A model generated the notes under the pieces. The model searched no databases and was not told the DNA's origin. It was given only the letters and a program-made list of their open reading frames with translations. Source: Flavobacteriales bacterium (GTDB taxonomy: Bacteria; Bacteroidota; Bacteroidia; Flavobacteriales_E; Vicingaceae). From it: a stretch of DNA of 41,847 nucleotides. Positions 33,378 through 41,239 of this stretch are shown piece after piece; position 1 is the first letter of the stretch, and every line of letters begins with the position of its first letter. The position numbers and the translations under genes were made by a program. Location: positions 1 through 41,847 of the forward strand of contig PALM01000009.1 of the NCBI GenBank assembly GCA_002706365.1, read 5' to 3'.

Positions 33378-34919
33378 TTATTTTTCTTGATATGCTCCAT
33401 CATCGGAATGTATGATGGAAAATAAACGATTCCAACGAATTTTATTAAACCAGCTCTTGTTTGGATCCAATGACAGCCAAACAAATACTGCCTTTCCCAC
33501 AATATGATCTTCCGGAACAAAGCCCCAGAAACGACTATCTTGAGAGTTATGACGGTTATCTCCCATCATCCAATAATAGTCCATCTTCACTGTATATGAA
33601 TCGGCAATTTCTCCATTGATGTAGATATCATCTCCCTTTACTTTCAGCTCATTTCCTTCATAGACTCTAATGATCCTTTCATAAACGGGAAGATTCTTCA
33701 AGCTAAGCTCCACAACTTGTCCTGCATATGGAATCTCCAATGGACCGAAATTATCTTCTGTCCAGTCGGTAGTATCTGTATTGGGAAAGATGTTATTCTT
33801 AAACCTTCCGTGCTTTTCATAGTACCCTCTAGGACGGTTGCGCTTTTCTACTTTTTCTACCTGCGGAAGACTTCTGATATAAGCTAGATTCTCCTCAGTA
33901 AGGTGCATCTCCAACACATTCTTCATAGAAGTAAGATAGATTTCAGTAATATTTCTATCTAACAATTCCTGAGTATTGAAACCTGAACCATCCGTCACCA
34001 CATAATAACCAAATTGTAAACCTTCCGACTGGTAGGCTTGCTCTCCATTAATAAATAGATCAGTGTTCTCGATCTTAAGGATATCTCCAGGTAGACCAAC
34101 GCAACGCTTGATGTAGTTCTCTCGCTTGTCTACAGGACGTGTGATCACATCATTCATTTTCCACACTTGCTCTCTTCCTTGATCGCGAACCATTTGATCG
34201 TAGACTTGATCCTGATGTTGCACCACTACCGTATCTCCTGCCGGGAAGTTGAAGACCACAGCTTCATTTCGTTTTACATCTTGGAACTTTGGCAATCTGG
34301 CGTAGGGCAATTGGATAAGCTCAGAATAAGACTTTACTTTCTCGGTTCCCCAGAAGGTGTGATGAGCAAAGGGAAAGAAGATAGGAGTGTTAGGCACTCT
34401 GCTTCCATAATGGACTTTACTCACGAAGAGGAAATCTCCCACCAATAGACTCTTCTCCATTGAAGAGGTTGGAATGGTAAATGCTTCAATGTACAATGCG
34501 CGGATAATCGTCGCCAATATCACTGCAAATGAAATGGCATCAGCCCATTCGCGACTAGTTGGCTTCTTGTAATTATCCATGAACTCATATCCTTTCCACT
34601 GGATTTCTTTGTTAAAGCCGACATAAATAAGGTAAAAGGGAGCAAATATTACAGCTAGGGCATGTTCCCAGTATTTGAGAATTCCCATATGCTTTAAGAG
34701 CTCCACAATGATTCCAACCCAGGAGATGAATCCAATAAAAGGAATATAATAAACGATGAACCACCATATTGGTCGTCTGATCAGTTTTACTGCTACATAT
34801 GTGCCGTAGAAAGGAATAAGTGCTTTCCAGCCTGGGGTACCCGCCTTTTCAAAGATGAGATAGAAACCGATGTGCGAAATGAGGAAATAGGCACTAAGGA
34901 TAATGATTAGTAGATCCAT
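33378..34919 (-). CDS. lepB: Signal peptidase I, long Bacteroidota form
   Basis: 513 residues. The N-terminus has several hydrophobic segments (about 2-20, 52-72, 88-101: a DUF5684-like membrane part), then a further membrane segment (about 127-147). The catalytic serine is S153 in IPTSSMEKSL and the general base is K271 in YIKRCVGLPGD. The C-terminal GDNRHNSQDSRFWG box is intact. About 120 residues lie between the two catalytic positions, and there is another insertion between the GLPGD and GDNR boxes. It cleaves Sec signal peptides on the periplasmic side. Three bases separate it from dapB. Confidence 0.95.
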   Translation of the reverse strand: MDLLIIILSAYFLISHIGFYLIFEKAGTPGWKALIPFYGTYVAVKLIRRPIWWFIVYYIPFIGFISWVGIIVELLKHMGILKYWEHALAVIFAPFYLIYVGFNKEIQWKGYEFMDNYKKPTSREWADAISFAVILATIIRALYIEAFTIPTSSMEKSLLVGDFLFVSKVHYGSRVPNTPIFFPFAHHTFWGTEKVKSYSELIQLPYARLPKFQDVKRNEAVVFNFPAGDTVVVQHQDQVYDQMVRDQGREQVWKMNDVITRPVDKRENYIKRCVGLPGDILKIENTDLFINGEQAYQSEGLQFGYYVVTDGSGFNTQELLDRNITEIYLTSMKNVLEMHLTEENLAYIRSLPQVEKVEKRNRPRGYYEKHGRFKNNIFPNTDTTDWTEDNFGPLEIPYAGQVVELSLKNLPVYERIIRVYEGNELKVKGDDIYINGEIADSYTVKMDYYWMMGDNRHNSQDSRFWGFVPEDHIVGKAVFVWLSLDPNKSWFNKIRWNRLFSIIHSDDGAYQEK

Positions 34920-34922
34920 TCT

Positions 34923-35639
34923 TTAAATATTTAAAACGTCTTTCATGTTATAGATCCCTTCCTTGTCTTTTAAGAATTCTGCGGCAATCACGGCACCCAA
35001 AGCAAAACCTTTTCTGCTTTTTGCCAGATGTGTGATCTCTATGCTGTCGATTTCTGATTCGTATTTTACAATATGGGTTCCTGGAACTTCGGCCTCTCTT
35101 TCAGAGATGATCGGCAGAACTTCTGACTGTGAGCTAGCTTCATTCACCCATTTAGAATATTCAGGGTGGTTTTCAATTAATCCTTCTGCAAGGGTAATTG
35201 CCGTGCCTGAAGGACTGTCCAGTTTTTGTAAATGATGTATTTCTGTCATGCTGGCTTTATAATCGGACTGATCCGACATCAATTCAGCCAGTTTCTTATT
35301 CAAAGCGAAGAATAGATTTACCCCAACACTAAAGTTGGTAGCAGCTAGTAATGCAGTATTTGCATCTTTTACTGCTTTCGACAATCTATCATATTGATCA
35401 TACCATCCGGTAGTTCCCACAACTACAGGAACAGAAGCTTGAATGCATTTTTCAATGTTCTTGGCTGCAGATTCTGGGCGACTGAATTCTATTGCTACAT
35501 CGCAAGAAGCAAGTAGGTCCATATCAAAGTCATTGGCATTCTCACTTCCAAGCTTGAGCGGAATTTCATGTCCACGTTCAAGAGCTATAGCTTCAATAGC
35601 CTTGCCCATCTTCCCATAACCTATAATTGCGATCTTCAT
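34923..35639 (-). CDS. dapB: 4-hydroxy-tetrahydrodipicolinate reductase
   Basis: 238 residues. NAD(P) loop IIGYGKMGKAIE (5-16), VVVGTTGWYD, the catalytic HH pair in EIHHLQKLDSPSGTA (H135, H136) with K139, and the final NMKDVLNI. It catalyses the reduction step of lysine/DAP synthesis, supplying peptidoglycan. ATG 35639 is used; a TTG six codons upstream lies partly in the promoter box. It sits in the typical parA-parB-DUF5683-dapB-lepB order. Confidence 0.97.
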   Translation of the reverse strand: MKIAIIGYGKMGKAIEAIALERGHEIPLKLGSENANDFDMDLLASCDVAIEFSRPESAAKNIEKCIQASVPVVVGTTGWYDQYDRLSKAVKDANTALLAATNFSVGVNLFFALNKKLAELMSDQSDYKASMTEIHHLQKLDSPSGTAITLAEGLIENHPEYSKWVNEASSQSEVLPIISEREAEVPGTHIVKYESEIDSIEITHLAKSRKGFALGAVIAAEFLKDKEGIYNMKDVLNI

Positions 35640-35654
35640 ATCTTGAATATGCCC

Positions 35655-35662
35655 CAAAAGTA
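35655..35662 (-). promoter_or_regulatory. -7 promoter box of dapB (TACTTTTG)
   Basis: Minus strand TACTTTTG, a perfect TAnnTTTG identical to those before galE and the saccharopine-dehydrogenase-like gene. Initiation near 35650 leaves about 11 leader bases, so dapB-lepB can be transcribed independently of parAB. Confidence 0.6.
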
Positions 35663-35687
35663 CTTCTATACTACGAGAATACAGAAG

Positions 35688-36263
35688 CTAATAGTAGGTC
35701 TGACGGGGCTTTTTACCAAATTTTAACGAGAGGGTTAGGGATGGGATCAATTGGTTCTGCATGGGTTCAAACTGAATGTTTGGTCTCAGATTAGCAGAAA
35801 GGTCATCGCTCACATCAAAATAATAGAGATGAGCATCAACGGCTGCATCAACTACATTAAGCACATATGCGACTACCGTGAGCACATAGAGCAAGTCTCT
35901 ATTTTCTCTGTGATAATCTATTAGTGAGAGTAGATTCTCATCAGAATATACATTTTGATATTTGTCGTCTACAGTGTTAGGATCATCATCTACTCTTGCC
36001 ACATAGGCGTCTTTGAATTCATTGAATGATTTGTCTTGCTCTCTCGCAAAATAGAATGCAGAGCCAATAGCTGCATAGACGATCGGTATTTTCCAATACT
36101 TCTTATTGTAAGCTTGTCCGGCTCCAGGTAAGGCCAATGAAAGAAGTGTAGCTTTAGTAGGAGAGTGCCTAGGCACCGAGTCGATGTATGTTGTATCGCT
36201 TTGAGCCTGAGAACTGAAAATCATCAAGCTTAATATAGCTGCTAAGAGCAGACGTTTCATCAT
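35688..36263 (-). CDS. DUF5683 family membrane-associated protein
   Basis: 191 residues. Signal peptide about 1-20 (ending SSQAQ). Then SPTKATLLSLALPGAGQAYNKKYWKIPIVYAAIGSAFYF, the glycine-rich turn and hydrophobic segment typical of DUF5683, and a second hydrophobic region (YVLTVVAYVLNVVDAAVDAHL). The C-terminus is beta-like (IPSLTLSLKFGKK). Function unknown; almost always found just after parB in flavobacteria. Seven bases separate it from the parB stop. Confidence 0.82.
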   Translation of the reverse strand: MMKRLLLAAILSLMIFSSQAQSDTTYIDSVPRHSPTKATLLSLALPGAGQAYNKKYWKIPIVYAAIGSAFYFAREQDKSFNEFKDAYVARVDDDPNTVDDKYQNVYSDENLLSLIDYHRENRDLLYVLTVVAYVLNVVDAAVDAHLYYFDVSDDLSANLRPNIQFEPMQNQLIPSLTLSLKFGKKPRQTYY

Positions 36264-36270
36264 AGAGTGT

Positions 36271-37167
36271 TTAGCTCTTCAGAGAGTTGAGTATATGACT
36301 CAATTCTTCTTCTGAATCAAAAGGGATCACAATCTTCCCCTTATCCACATCGTTTCTTTGGAAACGCACATTCACATTCAATAGGTCTGAGAGTTCTGCT
36401 TTGAGCTTCTTATCTGTAAGAGATAGAGGAAAAGACTTCTTGTCAGTAGTGCTCTTTGGCTTCTCGCTACTTTCCTTCAATCCTTTGCTGATCTCTTCAA
36501 CTTTCCTAACTGATAATTGATCTTTTACAATTTGCTTGAAAACTTTGATCTGCTCTCTAGGATCTTCAATGTTCACTAAGGCTCTTGCATGACCCATTGC
36601 TATGAGTCGCTCGCGAATACCAGCCTGAACTTCAGCCGGAAGCTTAAGCAATCTCAAATAATTGGTAATAGTGCTTCGTTTCTTACCAACGCGCTTACTC
36701 AACTCTTCCTGAGTGATACTGCATTCGTCGATCAGTCGTTGATAGCTAATGGCCACTTCTATTGCATCGAGATTACTACGTTGAATGTTCTCAACAAGCG
36801 CCATCTCAAGCATACTTTGATCGTTCGCAATTCGGATATAGGCTGGGATCTTATCCAAACCAGCCATCTGCGACGCTCTAAATCTACGTTCTCCAGATAT
36901 CAGCTGGAATTTCTCATAACCTAGTTTACGAAGTGTAACAGGTTGAATAATGCCCAATTCTTTGATCGATTGAGCGAGTTCTTCAAGCTCTTGCTCTTCA
37001 AAATGTGTACGAGGCTGGAATGGGTTTGCCTCGATATTCTTAATAGGGATTTCAGAAATAGATCCAACAGTACTACTACTTCCAGACCCTTTGCCTTTCT
37101 CGGTGGGGTCTGTTTTCTCATCCTCAAGTAGGGCGCTTAAGCCTCTTCCCAGTGCTGGTTTTTTCAT
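36271..37167 (-). CDS. parB: Chromosome-partitioning protein ParB
   Basis: 298 residues. N-terminal ParA-stimulating peptide (KPALGRGLSALL), the CTPase/ParB-N domain with NPFQPRTHF (48-56), GERRFRA (92-98) and ENIQRSNL (126-133), and a helix-turn-helix (TQEELSKRVGKKRSTITNYLRL) that binds parS. After a charged linker (KSTTDKKS) comes the C-terminal dimer domain. It loads at parS and slides as a CTP-dependent clamp. ATG overlaps the parA stop by four bases (ATGA). I found no parS of the standard 16-base form in the window. Confidence 0.97.
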   Translation of the reverse strand: MKKPALGRGLSALLEDEKTDPTEKGKGSGSSSTVGSISEIPIKNIEANPFQPRTHFEEQELEELAQSIKELGIIQPVTLRKLGYEKFQLISGERRFRASQMAGLDKIPAYIRIANDQSMLEMALVENIQRSNLDAIEVAISYQRLIDECSITQEELSKRVGKKRSTITNYLRLLKLPAEVQAGIRERLIAMGHARALVNIEDPREQIKVFKQIVKDQLSVRKVEEISKGLKESSEKPKSTTDKKSFPLSLTDKKLKAELSDLLNVNVRFQRNDVDKGKIVIPFDSEEELSHILNSLKS

Positions 37168-37976
37168 TTCTCTTCAAGGTCAATTTCCTTCTCCGAATTC
37201 TTGAACTGCGTAAGGTTGTTCTTTTGGAGAATTTCTCTAGCTAAATTAAGATAATTTACAGCCCCCTTGCAGCTTGCATCGTGCATGATGATGGTTTCAC
37301 CATAACTAGGAGCCTCACCCAATTTGGTATTTCTCTGAATGATGGTATCGAAAACCATTTGCTGAAAGTGGGTTTTCACTTCTTCCACTACTTGGTTCGA
37401 CAAACGCAAGCGAATATCGTACATGGTAAGCAGTAAGCCTTCAATACTCAATTCAGGATTCAATCTGGATTGAACGATCTTAATCGTATTCAATAGCTTT
37501 CCTAGGCCTTCAAGTGCAAAGTATTCACATTGAACCGGAATGATCACAGAATCAGAAGCCGTTAAAGCATTCAAAGTGATCAATCCCAATGAAGGGGAGC
37601 AGTCGATAATGATGAAATCATAGTCGTCTTTTACCTTATTCAAGGCTACTCGCATCATCTTTTCACGACTGGGCAGTGAGATCATTTCGATCTCTGCACC
37701 AACTAGATCGATATGGGCTGGCAAAAGATGCACATTTGGAGATTCAGTCTCCAGAATGATATCCTTGGGCTCAATTTCATTGATAATGCATTCGTAAATG
37801 CTTGTTTTCACGTTTCGTGGATCCATGCCCACGCCTGAAGTAGCATTTGCTTGTGGATCTGCATCCACTAACAATACTTTCCTTTCCAACACACCTAAAG
37901 CGGCTGCTAGATTAATAGCTGTAGTAGTTTTACCTACTCCGCCTTTCTGATTTGCTACTGATATAATTTTGCCCAT
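37164..37976 (-). CDS. parA: Chromosome-partitioning ATPase ParA (Soj)
   Basis: 270 residues. Deviant Walker A KGGVGKTT (11-18), LLVDADPQANAT, the Walker B strand FIIIDCSPSLGLITLNAL and the C-terminal FDTIIQRNTKLGEAPSYGE: all ParA/Soj features. It positions the replication origin with ParB. A GTG two codons upstream (37982) is a possible alternative start. The 212-base gap upstream is shared with the divergent FMN-reductase gene; no perfect -7 box faces parA (the nearest is a one-mismatch TTGGTTTG). Confidence 0.97.
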   Translation of the reverse strand: MGKIISVANQKGGVGKTTTAINLAAALGVLERKVLLVDADPQANATSGVGMDPRNVKTSIYECIINEIEPKDIILETESPNVHLLPAHIDLVGAEIEMISLPSREKMMRVALNKVKDDYDFIIIDCSPSLGLITLNALTASDSVIIPVQCEYFALEGLGKLLNTIKIVQSRLNPELSIEGLLLTMYDIRLRLSNQVVEEVKTHFQQMVFDTIIQRNTKLGEAPSYGETIIMHDASCKGAVNYLNLAREILQKNNLTQFKNSEKEIDLEEK

Positions 37977-38075
37977 CTGCACGAATTTAATTCTTTCTAT
38001 TGGCTATCTCGATTTTCCGGGAAAAAAATGCCAAACCAATCGACATCTCGACTGTTTTGGCTAAGTATTATTCAG

Positions 38076-38083
38076 TTCCTTTG
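38076..38083 (+). promoter_or_regulatory. Near-consensus promoter of the FMN reductase gene (TTCCTTTG)
   Basis: TTCCTTTG differs from TAnnTTTG at one position. Sixteen bases upstream is TTTTG (38055-38059), a plausible -33 element, making this the only box in the window with both elements. Initiation near 38088 would give a leader of about 100 bases containing an inverted repeat. Confidence 0.45.
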
Positions 38084-38097
38084 CACAAATTGGAACC

Positions 38098-38147
38098 GAG
38101 ACCGGCTTTGGTTAAAAGTACTTCTAAACAGTCTCCCGAGCCGTCTC
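38098..38147 (+). repeat. Inverted repeat in the leader of the FMN reductase gene
   Basis: GAGACCGGCT (38098-38107) and GAGCCGTCTC (38138-38147) can pair as GAGAC-GGCT with one bulged C across a 30-base loop. A second GTCTC at 38131-38135 offers an alternative partner for GAGAC, and the loop holds the palindrome AAGTACTT. A T-run follows at 38158-38164. This could be an attenuator-like leader, but the match to any known riboswitch class is poor by eye. Confidence 0.4.
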
Positions 38148-38188
38148 TTTAAGGTCATTTTTTTAAACAAAATCTTGTTAACAGGAGC

Positions 38189-38707
38189 ATGGTCACCATA
38201 ATTTCAGCCAGTAATAGATTGGGTAATTACACTTCCCTTTTTGCTAAAAAATGCGAAGAGCTTTTTAAGGAGAAAGGAGTTGAGGTTCAGCTCTTAGAGT
38301 TGGATAGCTTACCCAAAGAAGTGGCTCTTCAATCGGTATATGAATACGACACTTCTGTCTTTGCCGACTATGCAAAAAAGTACTTTAAAAATGTTGATAA
38401 GTTCTTATTTATCATTCCAGAATACAATGGCAGCTTTCCGGGTATCCTAAAATTGTTCATCGATGCTATTCACCCTAGAAACTACGAAGGTAAAAAGGCT
38501 GCATTGATCGGTGTTTCTGCTGGCAGAGCAGGTAATTTAAGAGGAATGGACCATCTAACAGACATCTTACATTATCTTCAAGTGACTGTGATGCCGCACA
38601 AACTACCTGTATCTCAATTGAACAAGCTTGTTGATGGTGAGAAGATCATTGATAAGGTCACTTTGGAGCTATTGGAAACCCAAGTGCAGAAACTCATCGA
38701 ATTTTAA
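38189..38707 (+). CDS. NADPH-dependent FMN reductase-like flavoprotein
   Basis: 172 residues with a flavodoxin-like fold. The phosphate-binding loop is ISASNRLGNYTS (5-16), and the family hallmark PEYNGSFPGILKLFIDAI occurs near residue 92, followed by ALIGVSAGRAGNLRGMDHL. It reduces FMN, quinones or similar acceptors with NADPH; the physiological acceptor is unknown. It has an AGGAG Shine-Dalgarno-like sequence just ahead of ATG, which is rare in this window. truA follows seven bases after the stop. Confidence 0.9.
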   Translation: MVTIISASNRLGNYTSLFAKKCEELFKEKGVEVQLLELDSLPKEVALQSVYEYDTSVFADYAKKYFKNVDKFLFIIPEYNGSFPGILKLFIDAIHPRNYEGKKAALIGVSAGRAGNLRGMDHLTDILHYLQVTVMPHKLPVSQLNKLVDGEKIIDKVTLELLETQVQKLIEF

Positions 38708-38714
38708 GATTAGT

Positions 38715-39461
38715 ATGAGGTATTTTGTCGATCTAGCTTTTAAAGGAACTGCCTACCACGGTTGGCAGCGACAAGAAAACGCGCACAGCGTTCAAGAGGA
38801 GATTGAGAATGCATTGTCTACATTTTTATCTGAAAAGATAGAGGTGGTTGGTGCCGGCAGGACAGATACCGGAGTGCATGCATCTCATATGGTGCTGCAT
38901 TTTGATTTGGATAAGGAAGTTGATCTTCAATCGGCAGTTTTTCAATTGAATTCCATTCTGCCTAAGGATATTGCTTTTAGGAAGATCAGAAAAGTAAAAG
39001 ACGACTTCCATGCGCGTTTTTCGGCAACAACTAGGACATACAGGTATTATATTCACCGACAAAAAGATCCCTTTCAGGAAGATGCTTCCTATTTCTTTAG
39101 ACCTGAGCTTGATCTACTGGCTATGAATGAAGCAGCTAAGCTATTATTGGGTAAGAAGGACTTTTCTTCCTTCAGTAAAGCTCATACCCAAACATTTACC
39201 AATGACTGTGATATAAAAGAAGCCCTTTGGATTCAAGAAAATGAACACAGACTGTACTTTCAGATCACGGCAGATCGTTTCTTGCGCAATATGGTAAGGG
39301 CTATTGTGGGAACGCTGATCGAAGTTGGACAAGGCAAACGAACAGTAGACTCCATAGTGGAACTAATTGCCTCTAAAGACAGAAAGAAAGCGGGATATTC
39401 AGTACCTGCTGAAGGATTGTATCTCTATCATATTGAATACCCTGAGGAGGGCTTTATTTAA
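38715..39461 (+). CDS. truA: tRNA pseudouridine(38-40) synthase TruA
   Basis: 248 residues from ATG 38715 (MRYFVDLAFKGTAYHGWQRQ). The reading frame extends upstream into the preceding gene, but only this start matches the family. The catalytic aspartate is D51 in GAGRTDTGVHA. Then come FHARFSATTRTYRYYI and FLRNMVRAIVGTLIEVGQGK, both standard TruA blocks. It converts U38-40 in the anticodon stem of tRNAs. The gene ends 13 bases before the ABC exporter gene. Confidence 0.97.
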   Translation: MRYFVDLAFKGTAYHGWQRQENAHSVQEEIENALSTFLSEKIEVVGAGRTDTGVHASHMVLHFDLDKEVDLQSAVFQLNSILPKDIAFRKIRKVKDDFHARFSATTRTYRYYIHRQKDPFQEDASYFFRPELDLLAMNEAAKLLLGKKDFSSFSKAHTQTFTNDCDIKEALWIQENEHRLYFQITADRFLRNMVRAIVGTLIEVGQGKRTVDSIVELIASKDRKKAGYSVPAEGLYLYHIEYPEEGFI

Positions 39462-39462
39462 A

Positions 39463-39470
39463 TAACTTTG
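39463..39470 (+). promoter_or_regulatory. Possible -7 box of the ABC exporter gene (TAACTTTG)
   Basis: TAACTTTG is a perfect TAnnTTTG, but it ends only four bases before ATG 39475. If used it would produce a leaderless mRNA starting at or next to the A of the start codon. No upstream TTG element is seen at the right distance, so chance is a real possibility. Confidence 0.3.
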
Positions 39471-39474
39471 AAGC

Positions 39475-41238
39475 ATGAGTGAAGTTAGCGGTAAGGCCTG
39501 GGATACGGCCCTTCTAAAGCGGGTGATGAGGTATGTAGGGCCTTATAAACTTACCTTCTATATCTGCCTAGTACTCGTAGTTCTGCTTGCCGGACTGGCG
39601 GTGGTAAGACCAAAGATTATTCAGGTCATTATTGATGTTGAAGTAGCTCAAGGAGATACTCAAGGTGTGCTAAACTTAGTATTGGTATTGATTGGGGTTC
39701 TCATTATTGAGGCTGTGGTGCAATTCTACCAGACTTACTTAGCGAATTGGCTGGGACAAACCATCATTAAGGATCTAAGGGTCCAGCTCTACGAACATAT
39801 TCTGAAATTCAAACTTTCCTATTTCGACAAAACGGCAATTGGAACCCTTGTGACCAGGGCAGTTTCAGATATTGAAACCATTGCGAATATCTTTTCTCAG
39901 GGAATAATTGTGATCGTAGGCGATATCTTAAAACTGATTGCAGTAATCGGATATATGTTATATATCGATTGGGTACTGACTTTAATAAGCTTAATACCAA
40001 TTCCAATATTGATCATTGCCACAAGCGTATTTAAAAGGGTAATCAAGAAAGCATTCCAAGAGGTGAGAACCCAAGTCTCAAGATTGAATGCATTTGTTCA
40101 AGAAAGAGTAAGTGGTATGAAGATCATTCAAGTCTTCAATCGCGAAGAAGTGGAGAAGAGTCGCTTTGAAAAGATGAATAAGTTGCATCGTAATGCGCAC
40201 ATCCAAACCGTATGGGCATATTCTATCTTCTTTCCGGTTGTGGAACTTTTGTCAGCCGCATCTTTAGCCCTATTAGTGTGGTGGGGTACTAAAGGCGTTA
40301 TAGCGGGAATTACCACCCTAGGGGTCCTAAATGCTTTCATCCTTTATATCTATATGTTATATCGCCCTATTCGTCAACTGGCCGATCGTTTCAATACCCT
40401 TCAGATGGGTATGGTGAGTTCAGAAAGGGTGTTTAAGGTTTTGGATACCAAGAGTACGATTGAAGATCAGGGGGACTTCAAGAAGGAGCATTTAGATGGG
40501 AATATCAGCTTCAAAGATGTGTGTTTTGCCTATATCGATGAAGATTATGTGCTGAAGAACATCACTTTTGAGGTGAAGGCCGGAGAAACCATTGCCTTTG
40601 TGGGTGCTACAGGATCTGGAAAGACATCGACAATTAATCTTTTGGGAAGATTCTATGAATTCCAAAAAGGAGATATCCTTATCGATGGTAGATCTATTCG
40701 CGAATATGATCTTGAGAATTTGCGAAGGAATATGGCGGTTGTGCTTCAAGATGTCTTTTTATTTTCCGACACCATCTACAACAACATTACTTTGAATAGC
40801 TCTGAGATTAGCGAGGAAGAAGTGATTGAAGCTGCTAAGAAAGTCGGTGCGCATGAATTCATTTCCAAACTTCCAGGTGCCTACCATTATGATGTGAAGG
40901 AGAGAGGTGGGATGTTGTCGGTTGGACAAAGACAGCTGATCTCATTCATCAGAGCTTATGTACACAATCCTAGTATATTAATTCTAGATGAGGCAACCTC
41001 ATCCATTGATACTGAGTCTGAATTGCTCATTCAAAAGGCAACAGAAGTGCTTACCGAAGGTAGGACTTCCATTGTGATTGCCCACCGTTTATCAACCATT
41101 CAGAATGCAGATAAGATCGTGGTTTTGGAGAAAGGAAAGATCATAGAATCAGGTTCCCACCAAGAACTTCTCGATCAAGGCGGACATTACCGTAAGCTAT
41201 TTGAGCTTCAGTTCAAGTCGGAAGGACAAGCAGTTTAG
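39475..41238 (+). CDS. MsbA-type ABC exporter (fused permease and ATPase)
   Basis: 587 residues. Six hydrophobic segments lie in about residues 25-300 (type IV/ABC exporter permease), followed by the ATPase domain: Walker A VGATGSGKT (376-384), Q-loop VLQDVFLF, signature LSVGQ (481-485), Walker B ILILDEATS (501-509) and switch histidine in IAHRLS. It works as a homodimer or heterodimer half exporting lipids, peptides or drugs; the substrate is not readable from sequence. MsbA/LmrA-like naming is family-level only. The stop is one base from the convergent stress-protein stop. Confidence 0.93.
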   Translation: MSEVSGKAWDTALLKRVMRYVGPYKLTFYICLVLVVLLAGLAVVRPKIIQVIIDVEVAQGDTQGVLNLVLVLIGVLIIEAVVQFYQTYLANWLGQTIIKDLRVQLYEHILKFKLSYFDKTAIGTLVTRAVSDIETIANIFSQGIIVIVGDILKLIAVIGYMLYIDWVLTLISLIPIPILIIATSVFKRVIKKAFQEVRTQVSRLNAFVQERVSGMKIIQVFNREEVEKSRFEKMNKLHRNAHIQTVWAYSIFFPVVELLSAASLALLVWWGTKGVIAGITTLGVLNAFILYIYMLYRPIRQLADRFNTLQMGMVSSERVFKVLDTKSTIEDQGDFKKEHLDGNISFKDVCFAYIDEDYVLKNITFEVKAGETIAFVGATGSGKTSTINLLGRFYEFQKGDILIDGRSIREYDLENLRRNMAVVLQDVFLFSDTIYNNITLNSSEISEEEVIEAAKKVGAHEFISKLPGAYHYDVKERGGMLSVGQRQLISFIRAYVHNPSILILDEATSSIDTESELLIQKATEVLTEGRTSIVIAHRLSTIQNADKIVVLEKGKIIESGSHQELLDQGGHYRKLFELQFKSEGQAV

Positions 41239-41239
41239 A

